Positions 8,777 through 17,312 of a stretch of 31,563 bases of DNA are shown piece by piece. The DNA comes from Holosporaceae bacterium (GTDB taxonomy: Bacteria; Pseudomonadota; Alphaproteobacteria; UBA3830), in NCBI GenBank assembly GCA_031282785.1, contig JAITDB010000014.1:1-31563 (forward strand). The letters run 5' to 3'. Both the position numbers and the translations under genes were made by a program. Below the pieces are notes generated by a model, which was given only the letters and a program-made list of their open reading frames with translations, was not told the origin of the DNA and did no database searches. Position 1 is the stretch's first letter, and every line of letters begins with the position of its first letter.

Positions 8777-10095
8777 ATGGACATAGAAATTCTTCAGGAT
8801 CTAATAAAAAAAGCAAAAAATCTGGGAGCAGACGCCGTAGACCTTAAATTGCAGGAAAAAAAAGGCGTTGCCGTGGCCACTCGCATGACTAAGCTGGAAA
8901 ATATAACTCGGTCGGAGGTCATGAACGTCGATATGCGGGTGTTTATCGGGAAAAAAAGCGCGAATATCGTCACAAATAATCTGAAAGAGCTTCAGGAAGA
9001 TAATTTTGTGGAAAAAGCCATTTTTGCTGCAAAAAATTCTCCGGAAGAACTCGTGAATTCGAGGGCGGATGCAGCAAAATTATGCAAAAATTTCAAAAAG
9101 ATAGATATATTTGATCCGACGGAGGTGCCCTGGGAGCATCTTCTAGAAGGAGCTATGAAATGCGAATCGACGGCACTGCAAACCAATGGAATCACGAATT
9201 CCGGCGGAGCGCGGATGGAAAATGAATTCATAAAAACCGTTCTCATGAAAAGCGAAGGTTTTTTTGGCGAATATGATAGATCTGTCAATGGCATAGTCAT
9301 CGAAACACTCGCAGAAAAAGACGGAGAACTGCAGCAGGACTACTGCTACTCCAATACCATCTACGTTGCAGACATGAAAACACCGGAGCAGGTGGCTCGG
9401 GAAGCAGCAGACATGACTGTCCGAAAATTGGGATCTCGCAAAATAAAATCCTGCCGAGTTCCGGTTTTATTTCATAGGAGGGTAGGGCGCAGCCTGCTGA
9501 AAAATATGCTGAACGCTCTGAACGGATCCGTTATAGCAAAAGGAACCAGCTTTCTAAAGGATAAATTGTCTCAGCAGGTTTTCAGTGATCGTCTCAGTGT
9601 GTCGGACCGATACGATCTCGACCGAGGACTGCGTTCCCGTCCATTTGACGCCGATGGCCTGGAATGCCAGAACACAAAGCTGATATCCTCCGGCATTGTG
9701 AACTCCTTCCTGCTGAATACCAAATACGCTAATCAATTGGGACTAACATCAACGGCCAATGCATACGACGGAAACGAAATCGCTCCCAACGAAGTGTTCA
9801 TAGAAAACGGAGACATATCCTTCGAAGATCTACTGAAAAACATAGGACAAGGACTTCTGGTGGTGGATGTGCTGGGAAACGGCTTGAATATCATAACCGG
9901 AAATTATATAGTCAGGGAGCCGCTGGATTCTGGATAGAAAACGGCGAAATCTCCTATCCGGTACACGAAATAACTATCGCAGGGAATTTTATCGATATGT
10001 TTTCTAATTGCACAATCGGATCAGATCTGGAAATAAAATCCGGTTTTGGTTCGCCTGCGATTTTGCTGGAAGAAATGATTGTTGGGGGGATCTAG
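8777..10095 (+). pseudogene. pmbA: PmbA/TldE-family metalloprotease homologue, frameshifted near its C-terminus
   Basis: TldD and PmbA (TldE) form a zinc peptidase pair that degrades unfolded peptides and matures some peptide antibiotics or toxins; PmbA is the non-metal-binding partner. The frame from 8777 stays open to a TAG at 9937 (386 residues), ending abruptly after GNYIVREPLDSG. The family expects GxYSxGAxGFWxENG here, and the next frame gives exactly that (YSQGAAGFWIENGEISYP) on through ITIAGNFIDMF to GSPAILLEEMIVGGI and a TAG at 10093-10095. Two extra bases in the TATATA run at 9905-9910 explain the break; removing them gives a normal protein of about 438 residues. No tldD is in the window. 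This is either a real lesion or a sequencing error. Confidence 0.85.
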
Positions 10096-10098
10096 TTC

Positions 10099-11391
10099 AT
10101 GAAAAAAGCTTTTTTTCTTAGTCTGTTGGCATTTTCTGTTTTTATTTCAGATTGCGAAGCGGCGCGGTTTCCGAAAAAAAAATCACTGCGCATTTCACGG
10201 AGCGTGCCGAAAGCAGGGAAAATTTTTTCTGCGAAACCTTTGCCTGTCAAGAAAAAAAATGCAGATGAATCCATCAATGCCAACGAAATACAGGCGCAGC
10301 AGGCTCTGCTCATCGATTTCGATGACGGAGAATGCTTGTACGGAAAAAATTCCGATGAACGCTGCGTCCCATCTTCCATGACAAAACTGATGACCATTTA
10401 CTTGCTATTCGAAGCCATCACCAAGGGCGAATTAAGAATGGACGACGAGCTTCCAGTAAGCGAATTGGCTCAGAGCAAAGAAGGATCTCGTAGTTTTTTC
10501 AAGGCTGGCACGTTGGCAAGCGTCGAGGATCTTATTCGAAGCATTATAGTGCATTCTGGAAACGACGCCTGCACCGTTGTGGCGGAAAAAATTTCTGGCA
10601 GTGAAGAGGCCTTCGCCGAACTTATGAACGAAAAAGCAGAGATGTTTGGTCTGAAGAATACTCATTTTACAAATGCAACGGGATTGCCGGACGCGGATCA
10701 TTATTCCAGCGCAGAGGATCTGGCTGTCATTGCTAAACATCTTCTGAGCGATTTTCCACAGTATTATCATTATTTTTCCGAAAAAACATTTACCGTAAAT
10801 GATATTACCCAGGAAAATCGAAATACTCTGCTGGGAAATTCTTTGAATGTCGATGGATTGAAGACCGGAAAAACAGACGCCGGAGGCTATGGCATCGTTG
10901 TTTCTGCCAAGAAAAGCGGAAAAAGACTCATCGGAGTGGTAAACGGCTGCAAAAGTGTGCGTCAGAGAACTGTAGAGGCCAATAAATTGCTGGGACAGGG
11001 ATTTAACGCATTTATTAATGTCGCCATTGCCAAGTCTCATCAGTCTATTGGCAATGCGAAAGTGTCGGTCGGCAAAAGTGACGCAGTCGGCATATGTGTT
11101 CACGAAGATATCTCCATTCCTATTCTGAAAAAATATAAAAACAGTATAGTGGTCGAACTGAACGTAAACGAGCCCATTGAGGCTCCAATTGCGGCAGGCG
11201 ATAAATTGGGCACTATGATCTTCAAATACGGAACATTTGTCTCCCAAACCTACGATGTGTTTGCTTTGGACGACGTGCCGCGCTTAACCATGTGGGAGCG
11301 AGCAAGGGCATCGGTGTTGAATCTGTTTAGCAAATCTCCGAAAGAAACTACTCCTGCTGCGTCGCAAATACCAAAGGAAGCGACTCCATGA
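10099..11391 (+). CDS. D-alanyl-D-alanine carboxypeptidase (penicillin-binding protein, DacA/DacF type)
   Basis: A low-molecular-weight penicillin-binding protein of peptidase family S11 that trims the terminal D-Ala from peptidoglycan stem peptides in the periplasm. The 430-residue product has a signal peptide (MKKAFFLSLLAFSVFISDCEA), then the three active-site motifs: S93-x-x-K96 (SMTK), S153-G-N (HSGND) and K255-T-G (LKTGKTDAGGY). A C-terminal beta domain (PBP5_C-like) and a Pro/Thr-rich tail follow. The start lies 3 bp after the in-frame stop of the full-length pmbA reading, and the end overlaps tmk by 4 bp (ATGA). A dac-tmk pairing is common in alphaproteobacteria. It implies that a peptidoglycan wall is kept. 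Confidence 0.93.
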   Translation: MKKAFFLSLLAFSVFISDCEAARFPKKKSLRISRSVPKAGKIFSAKPLPVKKKNADESINANEIQAQQALLIDFDDGECLYGKNSDERCVPSSMTKLMTIYLLFEAITKGELRMDDELPVSELAQSKEGSRSFFKAGTLASVEDLIRSIIVHSGNDACTVVAEKISGSEEAFAELMNEKAEMFGLKNTHFTNATGLPDADHYSSAEDLAVIAKHLLSDFPQYYHYFSEKTFTVNDITQENRNTLLGNSLNVDGLKTGKTDAGGYGIVVSAKKSGKRLIGVVNGCKSVRQRTVEANKLLGQGFNAFINVAIAKSHQSIGNAKVSVGKSDAVGICVHEDISIPILKKYKNSIVVELNVNEPIEAPIAAGDKLGTMIFKYGTFVSQTYDVFALDDVPRLTMWERARASVLNLFSKSPKETTPAASQIPKEATP

Positions 11392-12014
11392 ACGGGAAAT
11401 TTATTACCTTCGAAGGAGGAGACGGCGTCGGAAAAACGACTCAGGTGGCGCTGCTGGCCGATGCGCTCAAGTCCATGGGACTGACAGTGAAAACGACCCG
11501 CGAACCCGGCGGTGATGTGGTCGGAGAAAAAATACGCAATCTCTTGAAGTCTTGCAAGCCGTCGGACATGGATCCTCTCTGCGAGGCTCTGCTTATGTTC
11601 GCCGCTCGCCGAGACCACTTTGTGAAAACGATAAAACCATTGATCGATAAAGGATATTTCGTCATAAGCGACAGATTCTATGACTCATCTCTGGTGTATC
11701 AGGGAGTGCTGAAAAAAATTTCGTTCGAAGATATCATGACGCTGAAAAAAATCACCATCGGAGACTTCGAACCGGACCTTACAATAGTTTTGGACGTCGC
11801 TCCGAGCGTTTCCATCGAGAGATTGTCAATGCGAAAATTAATTCTGGACGAATACGACCTCATGAAAAAAAACGAACACGACCTGATAAGAAAAGGCTTT
11901 CAAAAAACTGCAGAAATTTTTTCGTTCAGATCCGTGGTCGTGAAGGCAGCCGGTTCCGAGCAGAAAGTTTTTTCCAGAATTATGAAAATAGTCCAGGAAC
12001 GAATTTTTCGCTAG
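11388..12014 (+). CDS. tmk: thymidylate kinase
   Basis: Phosphorylates dTMP to dTDP with ATP in the dTTP pathway. The 208-residue protein has the P-loop GGDGVGKTT at residues 10-18, the TREPGG motif near residue 38, the dTMP-site block FAARRDHF, and DRFYDSSLVYQG near residue 96, typical of bacterial Tmk. The length is normal. Its ATG overlaps the carboxypeptidase stop as ATGA. In many alphaproteobacteria holB (delta-prime clamp-loader subunit) follows tmk; here a GrpB-like gene follows instead after 59 bp. Confidence 0.95.
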   Translation: MNGKFITFEGGDGVGKTTQVALLADALKSMGLTVKTTREPGGDVVGEKIRNLLKSCKPSDMDPLCEALLMFAARRDHFVKTIKPLIDKGYFVISDRFYDSSLVYQGVLKKISFEDIMTLKKITIGDFEPDLTIVLDVAPSVSIERLSMRKLILDEYDLMKKNEHDLIRKGFQKTAEIFSFRSVVVKAAGSEQKVFSRIMKIVQERIFR

Positions 12015-12023
12015 ATATGCAAT

Positions 12024-12092
12024 ATGACAAAAACATTGTTTGAAAGTGCATATCAATTGCAAAAGGAAAAAAGATGACGAAAACACTGTTTG
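12024..12092 (+). repeat. imperfect direct repeat duplicating the 5' end of the GrpB-like gene
   Basis: Positions 12024-12042 (ATGACAAAAACATTGTTTG) and 12074-12092 (ATGACGAAAACACTGTTTG) differ at only two bases and both begin with ATG, both third-position changes, so both copies encode MTKTLF. The upstream copy opens a 17-codon frame, MTKTLFESAYQLQKEKR, whose TGA overlaps the ATG of the downstream gene (ATGA). It may be a scar of a local duplication or insertion, or a leader peptide coupled to the downstream gene. The repeat is seen directly; its role is not known. Confidence 0.6.
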
Positions 12093-12679
12093 GCCTGTTC
12101 GATGAGGATCTATGGAAAATATTTCCCGTAATTATGAGTGAACATCAGCAGAACTGGGCAAAAATTTATGCACTGGAAAAACAATTGCTGGAAAAACAAT
12201 TGGGACACGATAAAATTGCCCGCATAAATCATTTTGGTAGTACGACTGTTCCAGGACTTGTTGCCAAACCCATTATTGATATATTGTTGGAAATTCCCCG
12301 CGATGTTGTCATAGGAGATCTGAAAAAGAAAATTGAGTCTATCGGGTATATCTGCGTAAAATCAGACGCAAACTTCGTCTTTTTGAAAGGATATACTCCG
12401 ACAGGATTTCTTGGACAAATATTTCATCTGCATGTGAGACCATTAAACGATTGGGACGAATTATATTTTTGCGATTACCTTCGGAAAAATCCAAAAGTGG
12501 CAGAGGAATACGATCAGCTGAAAAAAATTCTGAGTCAAAAATTTATGCACAACAGAGATATTTATTCGGAAGCAAAAACAAATTTCATACGGAAAATTAC
12601 GCGATTGGCGCGGATCAATGCAACCATGGATCACAATAATTGGCCAACCAGCGAGCAACATCTTCCGAAAGTCGTGTAA
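12074..12679 (+). CDS. GrpB/UPF0157 family protein (nucleotidyltransferase-like fold)
   Basis: The family (Pfam GrpB) has a nucleotidyltransferase-like fold and is poorly characterised; some members are fused to dephospho-CoA kinase. The 201-residue product carries the signature HFGSTTVPGLVAKPIIDILL near residue 55 and FHLHVRP near residue 117. Family members usually end soon after a motif like YSEAKTNFI, near residue 175; here about 20 more residues run into the aminopeptidase gene on the other strand. An AAAGGAAAA sequence precedes the ATG. It takes the position after tmk where holB is often found. Function is unproven and the gene may be acquired. Confidence 0.85.
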   Translation: MTKTLFGLFDEDLWKIFPVIMSEHQQNWAKIYALEKQLLEKQLGHDKIARINHFGSTTVPGLVAKPIIDILLEIPRDVVIGDLKKKIESIGYICVKSDANFVFLKGYTPTGFLGQIFHLHVRPLNDWDELYFCDYLRKNPKVAEEYDQLKKILSQKFMHNRDIYSEAKTNFIRKITRLARINATMDHNNWPTSEQHLPKVV

Positions 12680-14270
12680 TTGTTTTGCTTATTATGTCCG
12701 AATGATATCTGCAAAGCCAATCTATTTCATCTCTGGACAATAGCGATTTGTTTACGAATCTTGCGTCAAACGGCACCAGCGATATGGTTTCGAATTCCAA
12801 GAATCCCACACAGGCTTCGCGCACGAACATCATGTTTTCAAGACGTATGCCGATGTCGTTTTCTCGATAATATCCAGGTTCGTTTGACAATAGCATGCCG
12901 GGCTTCAGCGATATGCAACAGTTTTTCGATATGCTTAGAGGGCCCTCGTGGACATTTAACATATATCCTATGCCATGTCCGGTCGAATGATTGTAATCCA
13001 GAAAATTATTCCAGAGATGTTGCCGCGATAGTGGTTCCAGCCAGGATCCCATCGCTCCCACGGGTAATTTTGCATTAGCCACAGCGATATGTCCCTTCAG
13101 CACAAGTGTATAGAGCGTCTTATGCTCCTCCGTAGGTTCCGAAAAACATATTGTTCTGGTAATGTCGGTGGTGCCAAATTTATATTGTCCTCCGGAATCC
13201 AGCAGCAGCACATTTTTTATGACGCAGTCGGTTTCATCGGGCGCATAATGGATCATTGCTGCATTTTCATCGGCTGCCGCTATGCATGGAAAACTTTCTC
13301 CCAGAAAATCTTGCTGTTGCTGTCGGAAATGCAATATTTTTTCAGCGGCTTGTCTCTCGGTCATGCCATGGACATGATTCGCGTATATCCAATGGAGGAA
13401 ATTTATGATGACTACGGAATCTTTCATGGCCGCGCCTCGGATATTGCTGATCTCCGCTTCGGTTTTGATGGATTTCGGCAATATACACGGATTTTTTATG
13501 TGCAAAAAATTATCATGCCGAATGACTGCGGGCGTTTCGCATTTATCCATTCCGATGATAGCGTATTTTTTTAGATCTTCTTCAAGTTGCCGCTGACTTT
13601 TTAACGTTGCCGATTTTTCAAAATTATAAATTTTATCGAGATAAGAAATAATTTTTCCGTCTTTTGTGATCAGCAGATAACAAAGAACAATTGCAGTGTA
13701 TTTGGTATCGAAGTCTCGCATATCCACGAGCCAGCAGGCACTGGCCGGATCGCAAAGCAAATATGCGTCCAAATTGTTTTTTGCAATGACTTCTAAAATG
13801 TAATTAAGCTTCCATTCCTGCGGCTTTTCACGCAGATGGGAAATATTGAGAGGTCGTTTTTGATTTTTTATACCGAATATTTTTTTCAAATCGATGCTTT
13901 TTAGAGTGTAATGACGGAGTTCATTTTGCAATTTTTCCAATTCCAAATGAGTTACGAATCTTGGATCATAGGCAATTGAGCAACCAGGCGATATTTTTTC
14001 TTTTAACCATTCAATGGAGTTGGAAAAATTTAGATTAAGGATCTCGAATTTTTTTGTATCCACGTATTTTTTTGCTGCAACGGTGTAACGTCCGTCTACG
14101 AATAATGCATTTTCATTTTGCGTCATAGCGACAATTCCAGCGGAAGCTTTTAGTCCACAGATAGCTTGCAATAAATTTTCATTTTCATCCAAAATAAGAT
14201 GCGAATACCCACTAGATTTTTTATACAACAGCGCATCGGTTCCACATTTTTTCAATATATCGATTGTCAT
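12615..14270 (-). CDS. pepP: Xaa-Pro aminopeptidase (aminopeptidase P, M24B)
   Basis: A dimetal exopeptidase that removes N-terminal residues followed by proline. The 551-residue protein has two creatinase-type N-terminal domains (DALLYKKSSGYSHLIL, then NLDAYLLCDPASACWLVDMR) and a C-terminal pita-bread domain. The five metal ligands can be recognised: two Asp in LLLDSGGQYKFGTTDITRT, His in HSTGHGIGYMLNVHEGP, Glu in LSNEPGYY and Glu in GIRLENMM. The ATG at 14270 has only a weak ribosome binding site. Its 3' end overlaps the convergent GrpB-like gene by 65 bp. An element at 14330-14349 is shared with secA. Confidence 0.93.
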   Translation of the reverse strand: MTIDILKKCGTDALLYKKSSGYSHLILDENENLLQAICGLKASAGIVAMTQNENALFVDGRYTVAAKKYVDTKKFEILNLNFSNSIEWLKEKISPGCSIAYDPRFVTHLELEKLQNELRHYTLKSIDLKKIFGIKNQKRPLNISHLREKPQEWKLNYILEVIAKNNLDAYLLCDPASACWLVDMRDFDTKYTAIVLCYLLITKDGKIISYLDKIYNFEKSATLKSQRQLEEDLKKYAIIGMDKCETPAVIRHDNFLHIKNPCILPKSIKTEAEISNIRGAAMKDSVVIINFLHWIYANHVHGMTERQAAEKILHFRQQQQDFLGESFPCIAAADENAAMIHYAPDETDCVIKNVLLLDSGGQYKFGTTDITRTICFSEPTEEHKTLYTLVLKGHIAVANAKLPVGAMGSWLEPLSRQHLWNNFLDYNHSTGHGIGYMLNVHEGPLSISKNCCISLKPGMLLSNEPGYYRENDIGIRLENMMFVREACVGFLEFETISLVPFDARFVNKSLLSRDEIDWLCRYHSDIISKTITRLSEDVARWLANYCDPWLH

Positions 14271-14574
14271 TATGATTTACTCGTTTTTTTTATTTGCTAA
14301 CACTAAATTTTTGTATATTCTGCGAGCAGCACAAAACACTAATAAACACCCTCTGTCTAGGTTGTGTGTTCATCTGCAACATAGTTACAATAAAAAACAT
14401 ACGCTCAAACGAAAGTCAATAAAAAATTGAAAATATAGCTTCTGAGTACTTAGTCACTTGTTGCATTAGAAGACATCGTTTAAGACGGTAATGGAGCAAG
14501 ATGATATAGTTCTTGACTGGAAAAAGCAAAAAATCTGCCGCATAATGCGATGAAAGTTTTATCATGGAAATAAA
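14271..14574. other. 304-bp divergent intergenic region between pepP and the mevalonate kinase gene
   Basis: An AT-rich gap that must hold promoters for pepP on - and the kinase gene on +. Seen in it are the 20-bp element at 14330-14349, described separately, and a possible weak + promoter near the kinase start (AAGACG, 17 bp, TATAGT, around 14477-14505) that is too poor to rely on. No RNA gene or credible coding frame is visible; the one 82-codon frame on - overlaps the kinase start and has no familiar features. Confidence 0.5.
14330..14349 (-). promoter_or_regulatory. upstream element of pepP, shared with secA
   Basis: Written on the + strand, CACAAAACACTAATAAACAC at 14330-14349 is almost the same as 29314-29334 upstream of secA (one base change and one extra base). 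Both lie 60-85 bp upstream of a - strand gene start, in the same orientation. On the coding strand it contains GTGTTTATTA followed by GTTTTGTG. It may be a promoter part or a regulator site; which is not clear. Confidence 0.45.
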
Positions 14575-15417
14575 ATGGAGTTTGTTAGTTACGCTAAATG
14601 GATATTGGCCGGAGAACATACAGTAGTTAGAGGAGGGAAGGCCATTGCCTTTCCATTGACCCATTACAAATGTTCTGTGATTTATGAAAAAGACGATAAA
14701 TTATGTATAAATGACGCCAATTACGGAGAAGTGTTTGCTCTGTTATTGCAGCAGGCGTCGGCACTGACGAATGTCGATTTTAAAAATATTCGCGGAGAAT
14801 TTACCGTAAAAAGCGATATTCCGGTGAAATCGGGGCTAGGGAGCTCTGCAGCGCTATGCCGAAACGTCGCTGCTATTTTTGGACATTGGGGATTCTGCGA
14901 AAATGTTTCTGCACTGGCTTGTAGACTAGAAGATACGTTTCATGGCAAAAGCAGTGGCCTGGATGTTGCTGTCGCTATGCTAAATAAACCGGTGGTATTT
15001 CAGCATAATCGTGTGATTGATGTCTTGGAGAATCCCGATTTATCGCATTTGATGCTAACATATTCCGGTTGCGGTTCGTCGACGTCCAGCTGTGCTGCAA
15101 TTGTCGCGGATCTCTGGGCGAAAAATGCTTCGATGGCCGAGAAATTGGATGCGCAAATGAATTTGGCGGCGGATCTTTGCGAACAAGGCGTAAAAAACGC
15201 AGATTTCGCTAAGTTAAAAGAAGGAATTCTGCTGGGAAACGATGTTTTTTGCGGCTGGGGACTCTGCGACGAAAATTTATTGCAGCATATAAATGTCCTG
15301 ATGAGTAACGGAGCCGTCGCAGCAAAACCCGTAGGATCTGGCCTGGGTGGATACGTAATTAGTTTATGGAAACAAAAACCAAAAAAATGTAGTGCTATTT
15401 ATTTGACTTTAGAGTAG
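14575..15417 (+). CDS. GHMP kinase, probably mevalonate kinase
   Basis: Mevalonate kinase phosphorylates mevalonate with ATP early in the mevalonate route to isopentenyl diphosphate. The 280-residue protein has the GHMP motifs: SYAKWILAGEHTVVRGGKA (residues 5-23), the phosphate loop SGLGSSAAL (86-94), and HGKSSGLDVAVAM (from 123), where Asp130 is the likely catalytic residue. Near the end, KPVGSGLGGYVISLW is the third motif. The AxWxLAGEHxVxRG start reminds me of mevalonate kinases of Legionella or Coxiella type; phosphomevalonate kinase is a less likely alternative. No other mevalonate gene is in the window. The small downstream genes are not obviously part of the pathway. Confidence 0.8.
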   Translation: MEFVSYAKWILAGEHTVVRGGKAIAFPLTHYKCSVIYEKDDKLCINDANYGEVFALLLQQASALTNVDFKNIRGEFTVKSDIPVKSGLGSSAALCRNVAAIFGHWGFCENVSALACRLEDTFHGKSSGLDVAVAMLNKPVVFQHNRVIDVLENPDLSHLMLTYSGCGSSTSSCAAIVADLWAKNASMAEKLDAQMNLAADLCEQGVKNADFAKLKEGILLGNDVFCGWGLCDENLLQHINVLMSNGAVAAKPVGSGLGGYVISLWKQKPKKCSAIYLTLE

Positions 15418-15463
15418 TCTAGCATCTAGAATCAAACTTTAAGTTTTGATGGGGAAGAACAAA

Positions 15464-15793
15464 ATGGAAAGAGAAAAATGTAATTCCGTGGATACAGGGG
15501 AAGAATGCTGCTTGGCGAATAGGAAATGGGGCATAAAAAGAGTATGTCAAGCATGTAATATTCGTTTTTATGATTTTAACAAATCTCCCATAAATTGTCC
15601 CACCTGCGGAGCACTTTTTGATCCGGAACATTTGTATAAGAGAAAAACGAAAAATTCTCAAGAGAAAAACGACGACGTGGAAAGCATTGCCGTAGACATA
15701 GCAGAAGATATTCTGGTGGATGAAACCGACGACGAAATCGATGCCTTGGATGACGAAGAAGATATCGTGCTGGAGAATGAAACGAAAGAATGA
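15464..15793 (+). CDS. FYDLN-acid family zinc-ribbon protein
   Basis: A small alphaproteobacterial family (TIGR02300 type) of unknown function: an N-terminal zinc ribbon followed by an acidic tail. The ribbon is visible as KRVCQACNIRFYDFNKSP then INCPTCGALFDPEHLY, two CxxC pairs, with FYDFN standing for FYDLN. The C-terminal 45 residues are strongly acidic (DETDDEIDALDDEEDIV). I chose the ATG at 15464, giving 109 residues, because GGGGAAG lies about seven bases upstream; the ATG at 15449 lacks a ribosome binding site. The family is often found near core metabolic genes and may bind nucleic acid or a partner; neither is shown here. Confidence 0.88.
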   Translation: MEREKCNSVDTGEECCLANRKWGIKRVCQACNIRFYDFNKSPINCPTCGALFDPEHLYKRKTKNSQEKNDDVESIAVDIAEDILVDETDDEIDALDDEEDIVLENETKE

Positions 15794-15847
15794 AAAAATA
15801 ATAACCGTGTTCACTATTTACTAAAGAATTGAGAAAATCGGTTGCCG

Positions 15848-16288
15848 ATGATGAGGTCCAAAATTTTTTTTGCGATTATTTGTTTTTTGGGAAACCAGCT
15901 TGATGCTTCTACCCAAAAAATATCGTTGCAAAATACGCACAATGATGTCGATGCAGATGAAATCGACGAAAACGATGATGATAAAGCGGATTCCATTTGG
16001 GACTCTTATCCAGTGGAAATAGACGGAGTCAACGTGCAGATTCTCGATAAAATCAGTGGGAAAGTTTTTCGTCGCAAGGTAAAGCTGAACGAAATTATTA
16101 ATTTCGGAAATATCTTTCTCAAATTAAAACGTTGCTTCAAAAACAGTCCAGAAGATAGCAAAGAAATATATGCCTACATAGAAGTCTATGAAAATCGAAA
16201 AAAAATTTTTTCCAATTGGAAGTTTGCGTCTCATCAATCGGTTAATCTTCTGGAGCATCCTGTGTATGATATAAAGATAGAGTTTTGA
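15848..16288 (+). CDS. secreted DUF2155 family protein
   Basis: A protein of unknown function typical of alphaproteobacteria. It has a probable signal peptide (MMRSKIFFAIICFLGNQLDA), an acidic stretch (DADEIDENDDDKAD, residues about 37-50), then the DUF2155 domain: VQILDKISGKVFRRKVKLNE, FGNIFLKLKRCFKNSPED, and the hallmark ending SNWKFASHQSVNLLEHPVYDI. The length of about 146 residues is normal. ATGs at 15848 and 15851 are both possible, neither with a strong ribosome binding site. It probably acts in the periplasm or at the outer membrane. It is followed by the dihydrouridine synthase gene after 7 bp. Confidence 0.85.
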   Translation: MMRSKIFFAIICFLGNQLDASTQKISLQNTHNDVDADEIDENDDDKADSIWDSYPVEIDGVNVQILDKISGKVFRRKVKLNEIINFGNIFLKLKRCFKNSPEDSKEIYAYIEVYENRKKIFSNWKFASHQSVNLLEHPVYDIKIEF

Positions 16289-16295
16289 TTTTCTC

Positions 16296-17267
16296 ATGCA
16301 ATTGGACAAGCTTTTCCACGAATCTCCGGTTTTTTTGGCTCCCATGGCGGGAATTACGGATGCGCCGTTTCGTCATCTGGTCTGCAGTTTTGGGGCATCT
16401 GCAGTGGTGTCCGAGATGGTTTCCAGCGAAGCTTTGGTGCGGAATAGTCTCAAAACTCAGCGAAGATTGATAGCAGATAACGCTCTGAAAATCGTGCAGA
16501 TCGTCGGTGCCAATCCGCATCATATGACAGAATCGGCGCGGATAAACGAATCGCTGGGAGCTGATGTGTTGGATATCAACATGGGATGCCCGGCCAGAAA
16601 AATCGTGTCCAACGAATCTGGCGCCGCTCTTATGAAAAACGAAGACTTGGCCGTGGAGATCGTAGCTGCAATTGTCAACGCCGTAAAAATCCCTGTCACC
16701 GTTAAAATGAGACTCGGATGGGATGCCGAACACATTAACTACTGCAGTCTGGCGAAAAAATTCGAGGACGTCGGAGTAAAAATGCTGACAGTCCATTGCA
16801 GAACTAGAAATCAAATGTATAGCGGTAAAGCAGACTGGTCTGCCATTGCCTCGCTGCGGAACAATGTGAAAATACCATACCTGTGCAATGGAGATATAAA
16901 AACTCCCGAAAATGCTATAAAGTCTATGGAATTATCCGGCGCCTATGGCATAATGATCGGAAGAGCGACTCTGGGAAGACCCTGGCTTCTGCGTCAAATA
17001 ATGAATTTTATCCAGGGTGAAAAAATAATTTCCACACCATCTTTGGAGGAACAATTTAATATAGTGATGCAGCATTTTTATGATACACTAAATTTCTATG
17101 GCGAACTTCATGGGGTACGAGTATTCAGAAAACACTTTTGCTGGTATAGTAGTGGATTAGAAGGAGCATCTAAATTTAGAGAAATAATAAATAAAAGCGA
17201 AAATATCTCGTTTATAAAAGATCGCGTGCGAGAACTATATGAAGGCGGTTTTATCGTAAAATTATAA
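16296..17267 (+). CDS. dus: tRNA-dihydrouridine synthase (DusB/NifR3 type)
   Basis: An FMN enzyme that reduces uridines in tRNA D-loops with NADPH. The 323-residue TIM-barrel protein has APMAGITDAPFRHLV at the start, the active-site motif INMGCPARKIV containing the catalytic Cys, VKMRLGWD and the phosphate-binding GIMIGRATLGRPWLLRQI near residue 220. In many alphaproteobacteria this gene (nifR3) leads the ntrB-ntrC-ntrY-ntrX cluster; here it is followed by a small Fis-like gene and then ntrY. The ATG at 16296 lies 7 bp after the DUF2155 gene, so they are likely cotranscribed. Confidence 0.95.
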   Translation: MQLDKLFHESPVFLAPMAGITDAPFRHLVCSFGASAVVSEMVSSEALVRNSLKTQRRLIADNALKIVQIVGANPHHMTESARINESLGADVLDINMGCPARKIVSNESGAALMKNEDLAVEIVAAIVNAVKIPVTVKMRLGWDAEHINYCSLAKKFEDVGVKMLTVHCRTRNQMYSGKADWSAIASLRNNVKIPYLCNGDIKTPENAIKSMELSGAYGIMIGRATLGRPWLLRQIMNFIQGEKIISTPSLEEQFNIVMQHFYDTLNFYGELHGVRVFRKHFCWYSSGLEGASKFREIINKSENISFIKDRVRELYEGGFIVKL

Positions 17268-17312
17268 TGAATTTCTTTTGGAAAAGTCTGAAAAATTACC
17301 GGAGTATAATAT

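Noticed and set aside
10432-11247. 271-codon frame on - opposite the D,D-carboxypeptidase
   Set aside because: The + strand gene has all three active-site motifs; the opposite frame shows nothing familiar.
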